64,000 nt of DNA from Locusta migratoria (Eukaryota > Arthropoda > Insecta > Orthoptera > Acrididae), in the NCBI GenBank assembly GCA_026315105.1, contig CM048744.1:980957721-981021720 (forward strand), given 5' to 3'. Positions 11,866 through 21,436 of this stretch are shown here, piece after piece. Positions within the stretch are counted from its first letter, which is position 1. Each line of letters opens with the position of its first letter. Below the pieces are notes generated by a model. It was not told the origin of the DNA. It worked only from the letters and a program-made list of their open reading frames with translations, and did not search any database. The position numbers and the translations under genes were made by a program.

Positions 11866-12850
11866 CCATACACCCGTATCATTACAGTAGTATCTGCAAA
11901 TTAGAAGAGTTTCTATCATAATAATTGGTTTTTCATATTCATTATATGATAATAAAAATTAGATAATATTTGTTAACATTTCTGTCACTTTGATTTTGTT
12001 TTACTATTCTTTTGAAATACTCATTGACATATAATCTCATTTAAGTACATGAATTGTTTGGTTATTATGTAATGTTATGTACTGTTTCTGATTCAGCTCA
12101 GTACACACCCATTAAAGTTTTTAGCAATGCTTTACATTATTTGAGTAAATAACAGATATGAACATATGTATTATTGCTTTATATAATGTTTAAGTTATTG
12201 GATTACCTTTTTAACATGATAGAAAATGTCAGAATACATATTGTGCACAGTGTAACTCCTTGTGTAGATACATTGCAGAATAAAAATTCTATTTGCTTAT
12301 TTCCCAATTGTTTTATGTACTTCACAGGCTGAGGGTAACTAGTATACTTAATTAATTTATCAATCATCTCATATTGTTGTGCTATATGTTTATTGTGTTG
12401 CCATGCCACCCATCTTCAATCTGTGGATGAGTAGCCTCATTTCCTGTTTACTGCTCTCGTTGAGTCCGTAGATTTCTGTAGAACTGTCAAATTTAAATTA
12501 TTACTTAAGTGTTGAAATCTTTTAAAACAAGCATACTTTTAATTTCAATTTTATTTTTATTTTGCTGTAACTTGAAAATTACTATGTTCCACCACTAGAT
12601 ATGTACAGATATGTACATCAACTGTGTTCAAATGTTTATGTTGAGCTCTTTGTCTTTGAGGTTAGATACTCACTCTAATTTCTCCCCCTTCTTGTAGAAA
12701 CATCGCAAAGACGTCAGCAATTTTGATAAGCAGTTCACATCAGAGAAGACAGATCTAACACCTACTGATAAACTTTTCATGATGAATCTCGACCAGACTG
12801 AATTCATGGGTTTCTCGTTCTTAAATCCAGAATTTGTACAGCATGTGTAA
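4840..12850 (+). CDS. Pkc53E: Conventional protein kinase C, 3' half of gene (five exons)
   Basis: The joined exons encode 258 residues ending in TAA. They form the C-terminal part of a serine/threonine AGC kinase of the Ca2+/diacylglycerol-dependent PKC class, a cytosolic signalling enzyme recruited to membranes. Visible in order are the hinge MEYVNGGDLM, catalytic loop YRDLKLDN, metal-binding ADFG, activation-loop TTKTFCGTPDY (the PDK1 phospho-threonine site), APE, GKSVDWWAYGVLLYEM, PPFDGEDEEELF, RLGCG, FFRRIDWEKIENRE, turn motif DLTPTDK and hydrophobic motif FMGFSFLNPEF. The last coding exon begins KHRKDVSNFDKQFTSEKTD, as I remember fly PKC53E. The eye paralogue inaC diverges more in the activation segment, so PKC53E is preferred. 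C1, C2 and the glycine loop/VAIK lysine must lie upstream of the window. All four junctions have GT-AG ends and keep frame. No disabling lesion is seen. Confidence 0.95.
5019..5220 (+). CDS. Pkc53E: PKC exon: catalytic loop, DFG, activation loop, APE
   Basis: It completes the split valine codon and runs FYAAEIAIGLFFLHARG, YRDLKLDNVLLD, IKIADFGMCKEG, TTKTFCGTPDYIAPE. The catalytic aspartate (RD), the metal-binding aspartate (DFG) and the activation-loop threonine are all intact. Donor GTAAGG starts at 5221, and the exon ends in phase 0. Confidence 0.96.
5221..7181 (+). other. PKC intron, no recognised element
   Basis: A 1,961-base AT-rich intron bounded by GTAAGG and a CTTTCAG acceptor at 7175-7181. 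The open frames inside are short and composition-driven, and I recognise no domain. The segment around 6590-7140 has slightly more balanced composition and could be an old interspersed repeat, but no matching copy is seen in this window. Confidence 0.6.
7182..7370 (+). CDS. Pkc53E: PKC exon: kinase C-lobe (GKSVDWWAYGVLLYEM)
   Basis: 63 codons in phase 0, starting IILYQPYGKSVDWWAYG and ending SLSKEAKEACKG, with donor GTTAGT at 7371. It carries the alpha-F tryptophan/aspartate region and the acidic loop PPFDGEDEEELF, typical of conventional PKCs. The following intron is only 92 bases. Confidence 0.95.
7463..7603 (+). CDS. Pkc53E: PKC exon: end of kinase domain
   Basis: 47 codons in phase 0 after the polypyrimidine acceptor TTTCTTTTTTAG. 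It reads FLTKNPMKRLGCGTSGEEDV, then HAFFRRIDWEKIENREV and QPPFKPKI, with donor GTAAGA at 7604. RLGCG and FFRRIDW are the standard AGC-kinase C-lobe landmarks. Confidence 0.95.
8090..8480 (+). pseudogene. Tc1/mariner-like transposase fossil
   Basis: A decayed piece of a DNA-transposon transposase, read through several frameshifts. Near 8165-8225 the reading resembles the FSWA.DHIGWTLD..KTVAW segment of insect Tc1-like transposases. After that a GxxxAGGxSIxV-like stretch (8310-8350) leads to MWNGLHPVIQLNQTFTGN at about 8361-8414. Those transposases have the pattern WNG..P.V.LN.S.TGN at this point. The expected catalytic aspartate motif (SDES) is destroyed by a stop. Terminal inverted repeats were not found. 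Assignment rests on remembered family motifs, so the superfamily is probable, not proven. Confidence 0.6.
8830..10060 (+). mobile_element. Penelope-like element, copy 1, 5'-truncated
   Basis: It begins inside the reverse transcriptase at a degraded catalytic box (WFKFIGDIF, where Y/FxDD is expected) and continues MNWAQGQDTLSSFLNNLNSF. Later come a HIKPTN-type segment and the C-terminal GIY-YIG endonuclease remnant around 9620-9690 (YQLYCNHCSAFNIGMT). The 3' part encodes the marker SGSSPPPAALLNC at about 9820-9860, also seen in the copy at 60.3-62.6 kb, so both belong to one family. Many stops and frame changes make it inactive. PLEs are retroelements whose RT is fused to a GIY-YIG endonuclease; that is family knowledge. 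A second copy follows directly. Confidence 0.85.
10062..11560 (+). mobile_element. Penelope-like element, copy 2, 5'-truncated
   Basis: The copy starts in RT motif D (GTRMAP then SYANLFMGCLEEAFL). Its catalytic box near 10180-10200 is damaged by a small indel. An open frame of 239 codons at 10201-10920 follows: MIWTQSEEELQNFLSNHNSF, FLDVNLHLSNGQLHTSVHIK, then the cysteine motif CNRPHCKTCPMHP and the start of GIY-YIG (THVIYQLTCLHCEAF). The YIG half is lost by frameshift at about 10910. The 3' tail carries a GTGTGT stretch, GGTAAGTCC, GGGATTGGAATGACCCC and a KOZAK-free pyrimidine-rich end. The same tail forms the palindrome at 49.4-49.9 kb. It is a different subfamily from copy 1, which it abuts head to tail. 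Confidence 0.88.
11590..11866 (-). mobile_element. Inverted Penelope-like 3' tail, diverged
   Basis: Reverse-complemented, this runs parallel to the tail of the preceding copy. Shared pieces include CCCAAGGTAAGTC, TTAAAACCCACATCC, GGTTGCAAAAGCT and CCTGTGCTCTTTCGCCTGG. By eye it is roughly 70% similar, with indels. The two tails point toward each other (tail to tail), separated by about 30-50 bases. A CA microsatellite ends it on the right. Confidence 0.75.
11835..11864. repeat. CA dinucleotide microsatellite
   Basis: About 15 CA units at the outer end of the inverted Penelope-like tail. CA/GT runs lie at a comparable place in other copies of this tail, so it probably came with the element. 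Confidence 0.9.
12698..12850 (+). CDS. Pkc53E: PKC last coding exon: AGC C-tail and stop
   Basis: After acceptor CTTGTAG, 50 codons and TAA. It reads KHRKDVSNFDKQF, DLTPTDKLFMMNLDQTEF, MGFSFLNPEFVQHV. The turn-motif threonine (TPTD) and hydrophobic-motif serine (FMGFSF) are the two C-tail phosphorylation sites of PKCs. A GTAAGT at 12882, 31 bases after the stop, could be a donor to a downstream 3' UTR exon. That is unproven. Confidence 0.95.
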   Translation, partial: KHRKDVSNFDKQFTSEKTDLTPTDKLFMMNLDQTEFMGFSFLNPEFVQHV

Positions 12851-13068
12851 AACCAGTTTGTGACAGAAGTAATTGTTTATGGTAAGTTTCCAAGTAAGAT
12901 AATGTATTTCTATTTTTACAAAGTAAGTGATTTAGACACTTTTAGATAGTGCTCAGACTCCCAAAAATGTTTCTGAAAGGGTATGTAGACATTAATTTTA
13001 ATAGTGAAAGGTTTAGATTGTACTTGAATGGTTTCTTAAATGAACTGACAACTTCTCATATCCTTTTG
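12851..13068 (+). other. Start of PKC 3' UTR or UTR intron
   Basis: AT-rich sequence following the PKC stop. If the donor-like GTAAGT at 12882 is used, only about 31 bases are exon here and the transcript continues elsewhere. If it is not, this is plain 3' UTR. No convincing nearby AATAAA settles the choice. Confidence 0.4.
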
Positions 13069-13530
13069 CATTACATATTTAAAATGCCACTCCCATGAAC
13101 CACAGACATTGCCAATGTGGGGTGGCTTGTGTGCCTCAACAATACAGATAGCCATACAATAGGCGCAACCATAGTGAAGCGCTATCTCTGGAGAAGCCAG
13201 ACAAATGTATGGTTCCTGAAGAGGGGGCAGCAGCCTTTTCAGTAGCTGCAGGGACAACAGTCCAGATGATTGATTGAGTTGGCCCTTGTAACATCAGCTA
13301 ACATGGCTTTGCCATAAAGTTACTGCAAATGGCTGAAAAACAAGGGGAAACTACAACCATTACCTTTCCTGAGGACATGAAGCTCTACTGTATGAATATA
13401 TGAAATGTGGGTTGCCTTTCTTGTGAGGAGAAGATGAGGCTTGCTCAGGACATAGTAGGTTGGAGAGCTGCATCAGTCTCCGGGCTGAAGAACACGACAC
13501 ACTTTGTAAAATGACAATTTTCAAGTGTGT
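13069..13530 (+). repeat. Interspersed repeat, probable LINE 5' region
   Basis: More GC-rich than its surroundings. It contains phrases such as GTGTGGTTCCTGAAGAGG-like text and GCAGCAGCCTTTTCAGTAG, which I associate with the untranslated leader of an RTE-type LINE common in grasshopper genomes. No second copy of this part lies in the window, so the call rests on memory. No coding sequence is preserved. Confidence 0.4.
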
Positions 13531-15950
13531 GACAATTTCTAGTGAAGCTACATCTGCTATTTCAATTCAAAACATTGAAAATTATCTAGTGAATAATAAA
13601 ACATAATGGATTTGTTGCAGAATAGATTTGAATTTTATGAATGTGTATCTTTTGATGATAAGCTATAAACATTATTACATTGAAAACCAGGGCTGTAGAT
13701 AAATTATTTTGTGGGAGGAGGGAAGAGTTCAGTTACAATGTAGATGTAGTTCATTCAGAAACATCTATGGGACTCTAGAGGTGTGAGAGCCCCAGAGAAA
13801 CCACATACATGAAGTTAGATATGCACTTTATTGCTAACATCTATAAGTACAGAACTAGACTGAGGAAAACATGGCCGGCAGGCACAGAGACGCTGTTGCC
13901 TGAAAGATATTGGCCCAAAGAGACACATTGAGTTTTGCTGTTGTATAGATCAATGTGGTCACTCTGCCACACACCTGAAGCTGAACTGTCAAGCTGTTTC
14001 CATGTTTCAAATTGAAAAACAGATTGCATTGTGAATACATGATTCGAAAGTGCAATAACTATCAAAAATAATGTTATTAATCAAGTAATTTGTGTAATTA
14101 ATTGTCTGCTTTATATTTTGAAACACGTTCATTTGGCCAACATTGTGTAGAAACTGCAAAATAATTGTAAAATATCAGGTTGTTTCATAAAATTTAGTTT
14201 GCAACTGGTATTGTAATGTTAAGTTTCTTGATTTCCACTGATATGGTTTGTTAGAATTAGATTCTCACCTCGCCGTACATACTGAACTAAAGGTTTAAGT
14301 ATTGTTATAAAGTAACCTTACTTTCTCAACTTCATCCAGAAAATCTTTACACACAGACTACATGAAGCATCAAAATTTGTTAAATAGTGCAACAGATTAA
14401 TTCCATTAGATTGTGCTGTAGGAGCAGTAGCTATTTTTACACACTCTTGCTACAAGTGTGTTGTTCTTTACATGCTCTAGAAATTCTGCCACTGAATAAA
14501 AGCAGTGATGTAATAAGAATGCCGTTTGGGATTTACAGAATAGTGGAAATGAGGCACTAATTTTTAGTTACTGTGGCAGACTGATGTATATCAGTGTAGC
14601 GTGATTTGCAGAGGAGGATTTAAAGGTTGCTGTCCTTACTGACTGAACACTGAGACTTTATTTTTGTCTTGTGCCATGCTCATGTATGTTCAGGGTTTAT
14701 ACCTATTAAATTTTCTTCACATATTTGAATGTTTCTAGAATAAAAATACAGGGAAGTGGAACAATTGAAGATTCATGAAAGAGAAGCCTGCAGGAATCTT
14801 CTTGTCATGCTTGGTGCATTGTTGTAATAGCTCTTTTTGTAGCCAGTAATATAACTGAGATATCATGTGCACTACTCCAAAATATGACACCCCCAATACT
14901 GTAGAACACTGTGGAATGGAGCAAAGTATGCAATTAGAACTGTGTGGCAACTTGTTTTGTATGGAAGTAAACATAGTTTGTAGCATACTTTGTTCATTGT
15001 TGTATCTGTTTTTATTATGCGTGTGTGCTGTTTACAATTGTGTGGAAGCCAAATGCTTAAAAATTTTGTTTCTTGTGCAATGGCACTGGAGTTTATTGTC
15101 ATTGAGGAGCTGGAGGCTTCTCTCTTTAAGCAGAAATTTCAAAGAAAATTATTTCCAGTCCATGGTGCATAGCAATCAGTGAGAATAAATATTCCTTCAG
15201 TAAAAATCTGTCTTGATTGCAAATTGTTTTATTAATTAATGACGCATTTTGCCCTTTACCAGGGCATCTTCAGCTCATAAAGTGCTCTCAATGGTGTGAC
15301 ACCGTAATTTGTTTTGCGGTGTTCTATTTTTCTGGAATTTTTGGATTTCCTTGTAGCCCTTAATAGAAGCGGTGGTCTCTGATGATACAAGATAAGCCCA
15401 TGTTTTCAATTGCACTCACGGGCAGTGGGCGGGCGTGGTGTGCTGCTCCGCTGACTTGTACAAGTGGTCACTGTATGTGTAATTAATAGAACCTCTTTAG
15501 TACTAGTTTCGGGTGTGGCCCTTCATCAGATAAGTTGTTGAAGTATATGATAATAAGTACAAGAGTTCTGCATAGTTAATCATGAATGACATTAAAATAA
15601 TAGAAATGAACAATTATACAACACTTGCAATATAAAAGCACTGACAAATGGCTAACAGGTCATAAGCAATCGGTGACATGTGTTCTACGGTGGCTACTAC
15701 ATAAGTGTGAAAATCAAAATTTCCCTGGTGGGTAAATTTTAAGCTCACCAGATGGTGTGCAGAACATAACACTTCTAACAGTTGCAGTTGATACTAGCAT
15801 CTTAATTATATGAAGTGCAAAAGAAATCTTTGAAAGAAAGATAGTAACCATCACAAGAAAAATGGTCTGATTATATATTTAAAAAAACTGTTGTAATAGA
15901 TATATTTACCACCCAGAACAGGTCAGAAGCTAATCTCTATATTGAAATGA
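13531..15950. other. AT-rich stretch, no gene seen
   Basis: Short open frames only, none recognised. Two segments look like pieces of interspersed repeats: about 15215-15300 (CAGGGCATCTTCAGCTC) and about 15480-15560 (GGCCCTTCATCAGATAAG). They resemble the 'cttcatcag' motifs of several arthropod repeats. Identity is not established. Confidence 0.45.
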
Positions 15951-15954
15951 ATGG

Positions 15955-16625
15955 GGAATGTAGTTGTTGTGCTCTTTAGTCCAGAGACTAATTTGCTGCA
16001 GGCTCTCCACCCATTCTATCCTGAGCAAGACTCTTCATCTCCTCACAAGAACAGCATACCACATCCATCTGAATCTGCTTACTATATTCGTCCCTTTGCC
16101 TCCCTCTGTGATTTTTCCCCCAACACACTTCCTTCCAATGGTAGAATTAAGATTCCTTGATGTCTAAGAATGTGTCATGCCAATCAGTCCCTTCTTTTAG
16201 TCAAGGTATGCCAAAAATTCCTTTCCTACCCAATTCTGTTCAGTAGATCTACCCACCTAATCTTCAGTATTCTTCTGTAGCATGACATTTCAAAAGCGTT
16301 CCTGTGTAAACTATCTATCGTCTAGTTTCACTTCCGTACAAGGCAACTCTCCACACAAATGCTTTCAAAAAGGACTTCCTTGCACTTAAATTAATATTCA
16401 ATGGTAGCAAATGTCTCTCTTTCAAAAACACATTTCTTTCCAGTGCCATTTTGCATTTTATATCCTCTGTACTGCGACTGTCTTATGTAACAAAACTCAT
16501 CTACCACCTTTATTGTTTTGCATGGTTTTCTGAGACTGCATGTTGATTATTATCCTTTAGTTTTTGACACATAATACTGGATTGTAAATGTTTTATTACC
16601 TTTCTACTCAGATTTTTGAAGTAAC
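15955..16625 (-). mobile_element. RTE-type LINE fragment, RT C-terminal end
   Basis: The - strand translates, with frame changes, as CKMALERNVFLKERHLL, SARKSFLKAFVWRVALYGSE, then AFEMSCYRRILKIRWVD, then HILRHQGILILPLEGSVLG. The order VALYGSE, then YRRxLxIxWVD, then HxxRHxG....LEG is typical of the region after the RT domain in RTE-like non-LTR retrotransposons. That is family knowledge. The frame is broken and the RT core is missing. It is oriented opposite to the LINE that follows. Confidence 0.8.
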
Positions 16626-16649
16626 AAAATTTTGTAATATGTTCAGACG

Positions 16650-19600
16650 CTCCACGTACTCTGTCTCCCGTCTGCGTTAACTGTGACCTAAATCATCATC
16701 CTTGTTCGTCGGATTGCACCGTTCTTTGTAAGGAACAGAATATTATGGAATTTAAGACCTTCTTATTCTGAGGCTAGAAAGAAGTACAAGCGACTTCACC
16801 CTGTCACCACGACTGCCTCTTTTGCAGCAGTGACATTGTTGCCATTCTCTTTTGCGACTGCGGCAGACACTAGTGTGTTTCTCTGTCCGCCGGCCCTCAG
16901 GGCCGTCAACTCAAGGCTGCCCCCACGGTGGTTGGGAGCTCCATTCCTCCTCCTGCTCCCAATGCAACTGCTTTGGGAGCAACCCCCAACCCTCTGTCAG
17001 AGAAGCATCAACCTTCTCCGGCTGTCCTCTTTCAGAAGGAGTCCCTAGGGACGCTCCCTTCTGCGGCTTCTGCCAGTGCTGGTACCGGCACTAGCCAGCA
17101 GCAGGCAATGTCACTGGCTGCTGGCCACAGGGCACCGCGCTCTCCCTCTGTCTCTGTCACTGAGACAGAGGCTGAGTCTGCAAAGCCCCCTCTCCCGGCG
17201 AAGCCCCCGAGGGATAAGAGGGTTTGAAAGAAGAAAGATAAGGAAGATAAGGCTAACGAAATCCCGGTGGCCACTGTGCCACCCGCCCCCTCTAACTCTG
17301 CCTCTGAGGACGAGGTGGAGATACTTGCATCCCCCGAGGATTTTGCCCTCTTGGATGCATCAGACATGATGGATTTCGAAGCTGATGCATTGCTACCGGT
17401 GGATGCAAACGATGCTGAGGTGTAATACATAACATCTTCTCATTCATGCCTTCCCAGCTGTCGGACACTGTCATCCTTGCAATGGAACTGCGGCGGTTTT
17501 TTCACCCACCTAGCTGAGCTACGACATCTTCTAAGCGTCACACGTGCTCTCTGCATTGCCCTCCAGGAAACCTGGCTTCTGGCAATGTGTACCCCTGCCC
17601 TTTGGGGCTACAGGGGATACTTCTGCAATTGTAGCGTGTATAACAGGGTGTCAGTGTGTGTGCATGTCCTTACCTCTGTATATAGTGAACCTGTGCACCT
17701 TCAGACACCGTTAGAAGCAGTGGCTGTCAGGGTAAGGACAACACACTATCTGCAGTCTCTACCTCCCTCCAGATGGCGATGTCTCTATGGCTGACTTGGC
17801 TGCACTTATCTCGCAACTCCAGCCACCTTTTTTGCTATTGGGGGACTTTAATCCCAACAATCCCCTGTGGGGTGGTTTTCTGATCTCTGGCCATGGCCGA
17901 GTTGTCGAGGACATGCTTTCTCAACTCGACCTCTGCCTCTTGAATACAGGTGCCCCCACACATTTCAGTGTGGCAAAAGGCACATTTTCGGCCATTGATC
18001 TTTCGATATGCAGGCACAGCCTTCCGCCATCTATCCATTGGAGTGTCCATGATGACTTGTGTGGCAGTGATAATTTTCCGATCTTTTTGTCACTCCCACA
18101 ATGTCAGTCCCCATCATGCCCTCCTAGGTGGGTTCTACACAGGGCTCACTGGGAAGGCTACACCTTTGCTGCTATCGTTGGCCCTTACCCCACTCGATAC
18201 CATCGATATGGTGGTTGAGAGTGCCACACAAACCATAGTTTCTGCTGCGGAAGCTAACATTCCATGTTCCACTGGGTGCCCACGGCGTAAGACGGTGCCG
18301 TGGTGGTCGCCGAGGCCATTAAAGACCACAGGCGGACATTACAGGGATACAAACGGCACCCCTCTCAGGAGCATCTCATCAATTTTGAACGACTTCGTGC
18401 TCATGCTCGCCAGATAATCAGAAGATGGAAACAGGAGTGCTGGGAGAGGTACGTTTCCACTATTGGGACAGGTACCTCAGTCTCACAGGTCTGGAGTAAA
18501 ATCAGCTGGCTACAGGCATTACAGACAGCAGTAGGAATCCCTGGGATCTCCACAAATGGAGTTATATGTACAGACCCGGCCACACTTGCAGAGATGTTTG
18601 CCGACCATTTTGCTCATGCCTTGGCCTCTGCAAATTATCCACCGGTCTTCTGTATATTGAAGGAGAGGGTAGAACGCCAGTCTCTCTCCTTTACTACCCA
18701 CCACTCTGAATCTTAAAACACTCCTTTTATTGAGTGGGAACTCCTCAGTGCTCTTACACAATGTCCTGACACGGTGCCTGAGCTCGATAGCATCCATAGC
18801 GAAATGCTGAAGCATCTCTCAGCAGGCAGGCAGCGTAATCTTCTTGCAGTCTATAACCGTATTTGGTGTGATGGTGTTTTCCTGTCACAATGGCAAATGG
18901 CAGGAGAGTATCATTATCCCGGTGCTTAAACCCGACAAACATCCTCTTTCCTTGGATAGCTATCGGCCCATTAACCTGACTAATGTTCCATGCACACTGT
19001 TGGAGCAGATGCTCAGTCGGCAGTTGTGTTGGATTCTTGAGACTCTGTGCTTATTGGCTCCATGCCAGGGTGGTTTTCGCCAGGGTCGATCTACCACCAA
19101 AAATCTGGTGTACCTCGAGTCTGCAATCCGCACAGCCTTTTCCATACGCCACCACCTTGTTGCCGTCTTCTTTGATATGCACAAAGCATACGATACAACC
19201 AGGAGACAACACATCCTCAACACTTTACATGAGTGGGGCCTCCGGGGCTCCCTACCGATTTTTATCCAGAATTTTGTAGCTGTCCATATCTTTTGTGTCC
19301 AAATTGGTGATTTCCTGAGCACCTCTCATATCCAGGAAATGGGGTTCCTCAGGGCTCTCTTTTAAGCGTTCCATTATTTTTAGTTGCCATCAACGGTTTA
19401 GCGACAGGGGTTGAATCATCAGTCTCCCCTTCTCTTTTTGCTGACAACTTTTGTATCTCTTTTAGTTTCTGCAGCACCCAAGTTGCTGAGCGCAGGTTGC
19501 AAGGCGCTATTTGGAAGGTGCCGATCTGGGTGCTTACCCATGGCTTTCAGTTTTCTGCCACCAAGACCAGAGTGATGCACTTCTGTCGGCATCGGACTGT

Positions 19601-19830
19601 TCACCCTCACCCTGAACTTTATCTTAACGACGAACTACTTACCGTAGTAGAACCCATTGATTTTTAGGACTGGTCTTTGATGCCCAGCTGAGGTGGCTCC
19701 CCCACATTTGTCGGCTGAAACGGGATGCTGGCGCCGTCTCAACCTTCTTCGACACCTGGGTCATATGACCTGGGGTGCTGACTGTTCGACGCTGTTGCAG
19801 CATAATGCAGAACACAAAGTGCATAGTCAA
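16650..19830 (+). mobile_element. LINE with ORF1, endonuclease and RT, decayed, 3'-truncated
   Basis: ORF1 remnants run from about 16680 (a cysteine/histidine-rich NCDLNHHPCSSDC piece) through a proline/serine-rich stretch at 16928-17227 to an acidic end (SASEDEVEILASPEDFALLD) near 17430. ORF2 then starts: QWNCGGFFTHLAELRHLL and ALQETWL (endonuclease) near 17480, LLLGDFNPNNPLWGG at about 17838, FSAIDLSIC and SDNFPIF. The RT has SYRPINLTNVPCTLLEQML, GGFRQGRSTT, FFDMHKAYD, and FADNF at about 19437 where FADD is expected. It ends near 19830 in the post-RT region (LVFDAQLRWLPHI, then MTWGAD). Frameshifts and stops are frequent. Higher GC than its surroundings. It fits the I/jockey side of LINE diversity; the clade is uncertain. 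Confidence 0.88.
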
Positions 19831-19954
19831 GTTTGGTATACAATAGTCACAATGAAAGTTATTCTATACAATGTATCAGATCAGTTAAATAATGATGATC
19901 AAATTTTAAATGTCAGGTACCCTTCCAAGTTTCTTACACAAAGATCATTTAACG

Positions 19955-19986
19955 CCCTCCCCCCCCCCCCCCCCACACACACACAC
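19955..19986. repeat. Poly-C then CA tract
   Basis: About 17 C and then CA repeats just after the truncated LINE end, marking the boundary with AT-rich sequence. Confidence 0.85.
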
Positions 19987-20099
19987 TTTATAAATAGTTT
20001 TGCATAAGACAGTTACCAAACTGAAATTAACAATTAATTAGTAAAAATCTTAAGATTTTAAGGTTTACTGACTTTAAAGAATATTTCATGAGTATAGAC

Positions 20100-20905
20100 T
20101 ATGGTATCAATGTGTATTGTCTATGCAACAGATTCAGTAAAGCATGAAAGATATAGCTTGCATACAGAGACCAATTTGCAGCATATTTAATAAAGCATGA
20201 ACATACAGCTTGCTTGCAGAAACCAATTTAAGAAATTTCATGAAATGAAAGCATTTAAACATTACCATTACATATTCAAAATTTCAAGATTTAGTGAAAA
20301 AGTAAAACATTAGTGACAAAGGCATAAACTATGCAAACATTTCATATTAGTTGGACATGAGACTGTGTGTAACAAGGAAGTACCACTTTACCAGAAGAAT
20401 AACATCATAAACAGTTAATTTTAAATGCGACCAAAGATTCCCAGAATATTCTACATAAATTACTTTGGAAAGCAAAAACATCATAATATCAGAAACTTTA
20501 ACTATCAGTTGAAGCATGAATGAATGAATTACTCGTACATTTATGGTTTCATGTTTTAGTGAGTCATGGCATCAGTAGATCATTTGGACTATGCAACAAA
20601 TTTGGTTTAGTACGAGAGATACAGTCAGCTGTTATATCAATTCTAGGATTTTCTTAAAATTAAAGTGTCTACTAATGGATATTACAAGAGTTTTTTGACA
20701 GTAGCAAATAATATCAGAAAATTTTCAAATTAGTGAAACAAAAGACAGTGTATAATCTGAGAAATACCATCTTATCCAAAAATGTTCATTACAGACAGTT
20801 AAATTTGATTATGTCAACAAGATTCTTGAACTGTTTTGCACAAAGTACTTTAGAAACAATACTACCATCACAGAAACTTTATCAGTTCAAGTAGAAAATA
20901 TTACC
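20100..20905. repeat. Diverged tandem duplication (units of about 380-460 bases)
   Basis: The part at about 20330-20520 recurs at about 20710-20905. Shared order: CATATTAGTT/CAAATTAGTG, GAGACTGTGTGTAA/AGACAGTGTATAA, ACAGTTAATTTT/ACAGTTAAATTT, AAATTACTTTGGAAA/AAAGTACTTTAGAAA, CAGAAACTTTA, TCAGTTGAAG/TCAGTTCAAG. Preceding parts (20100-20325 and 20565-20710) also share the CTATGCAACA and ATACAG order. The copies are old and differ by indels. The block lies downstream of the gag-like gene on the - strand and may belong to the same element. Confidence 0.55.
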
Positions 20906-21436
20906 AGGATTTCAGGCATCTTGAAATATTCAGTGCAATGACACAGTGCATTTACCAACAAACACAATCCAAAAAGAAAAGAGTAATTATAAATTGGCTT
21001 ACAAAATGAAATTACATCCAATTAAATGAAAATGTATTATTATGTTTCTGATACTAGATAGTTTTCAATAACATTTATAGCAATGACAAAGAACATTGTT
21101 TTACAATGCACATAGGCCTGCTGTCAGTAAATATTTTAAACTTCATATAAGACATATGGACACAAATTTACCAAAACTTGAAAAGAATCAACAGATGTCA
21201 TACAGTTTACTAAATGTTTGTGGACTAAAGTCAGAACTACTGTACAGTCCAGTTTAAAGCAAATAAGATTAATTGCAATTCTTGAACATGCTTGCTATTG
21301 AGTTTCATTGGTAAGAGATCCCATACTAATACATCTCTGCCTACATCTATTCACTTTGCAATGTTTCCATCACTTTGGGTATGATTTTTCCCAACTTAAT
21401 TCTAGTTTCTTCCATACAAAATATCTGTCATTATTT

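Larger units (their letters stand above)
7604..12697 (+). other. 5.1-kb PKC intron filled with transposable elements
   Basis: The longest intron seen, from GTAAGA to CTTGTAG. It contains a Tc1-like transposase fossil, two adjacent Penelope-like copies and an inverted Penelope-like tail, described separately. The parts at about 7604-8090, 8480-8830 and 11870-12697 show nothing I can name. The elements lie in both orientations, so the intron transcript carries potential foldback structure. Confidence 0.8.

Noticed and set aside
11608..11919. 103-codon minus-strand frame with cysteine/valine repeats
   Set aside because: It is a translation of the CA microsatellite and the Penelope-like tail.
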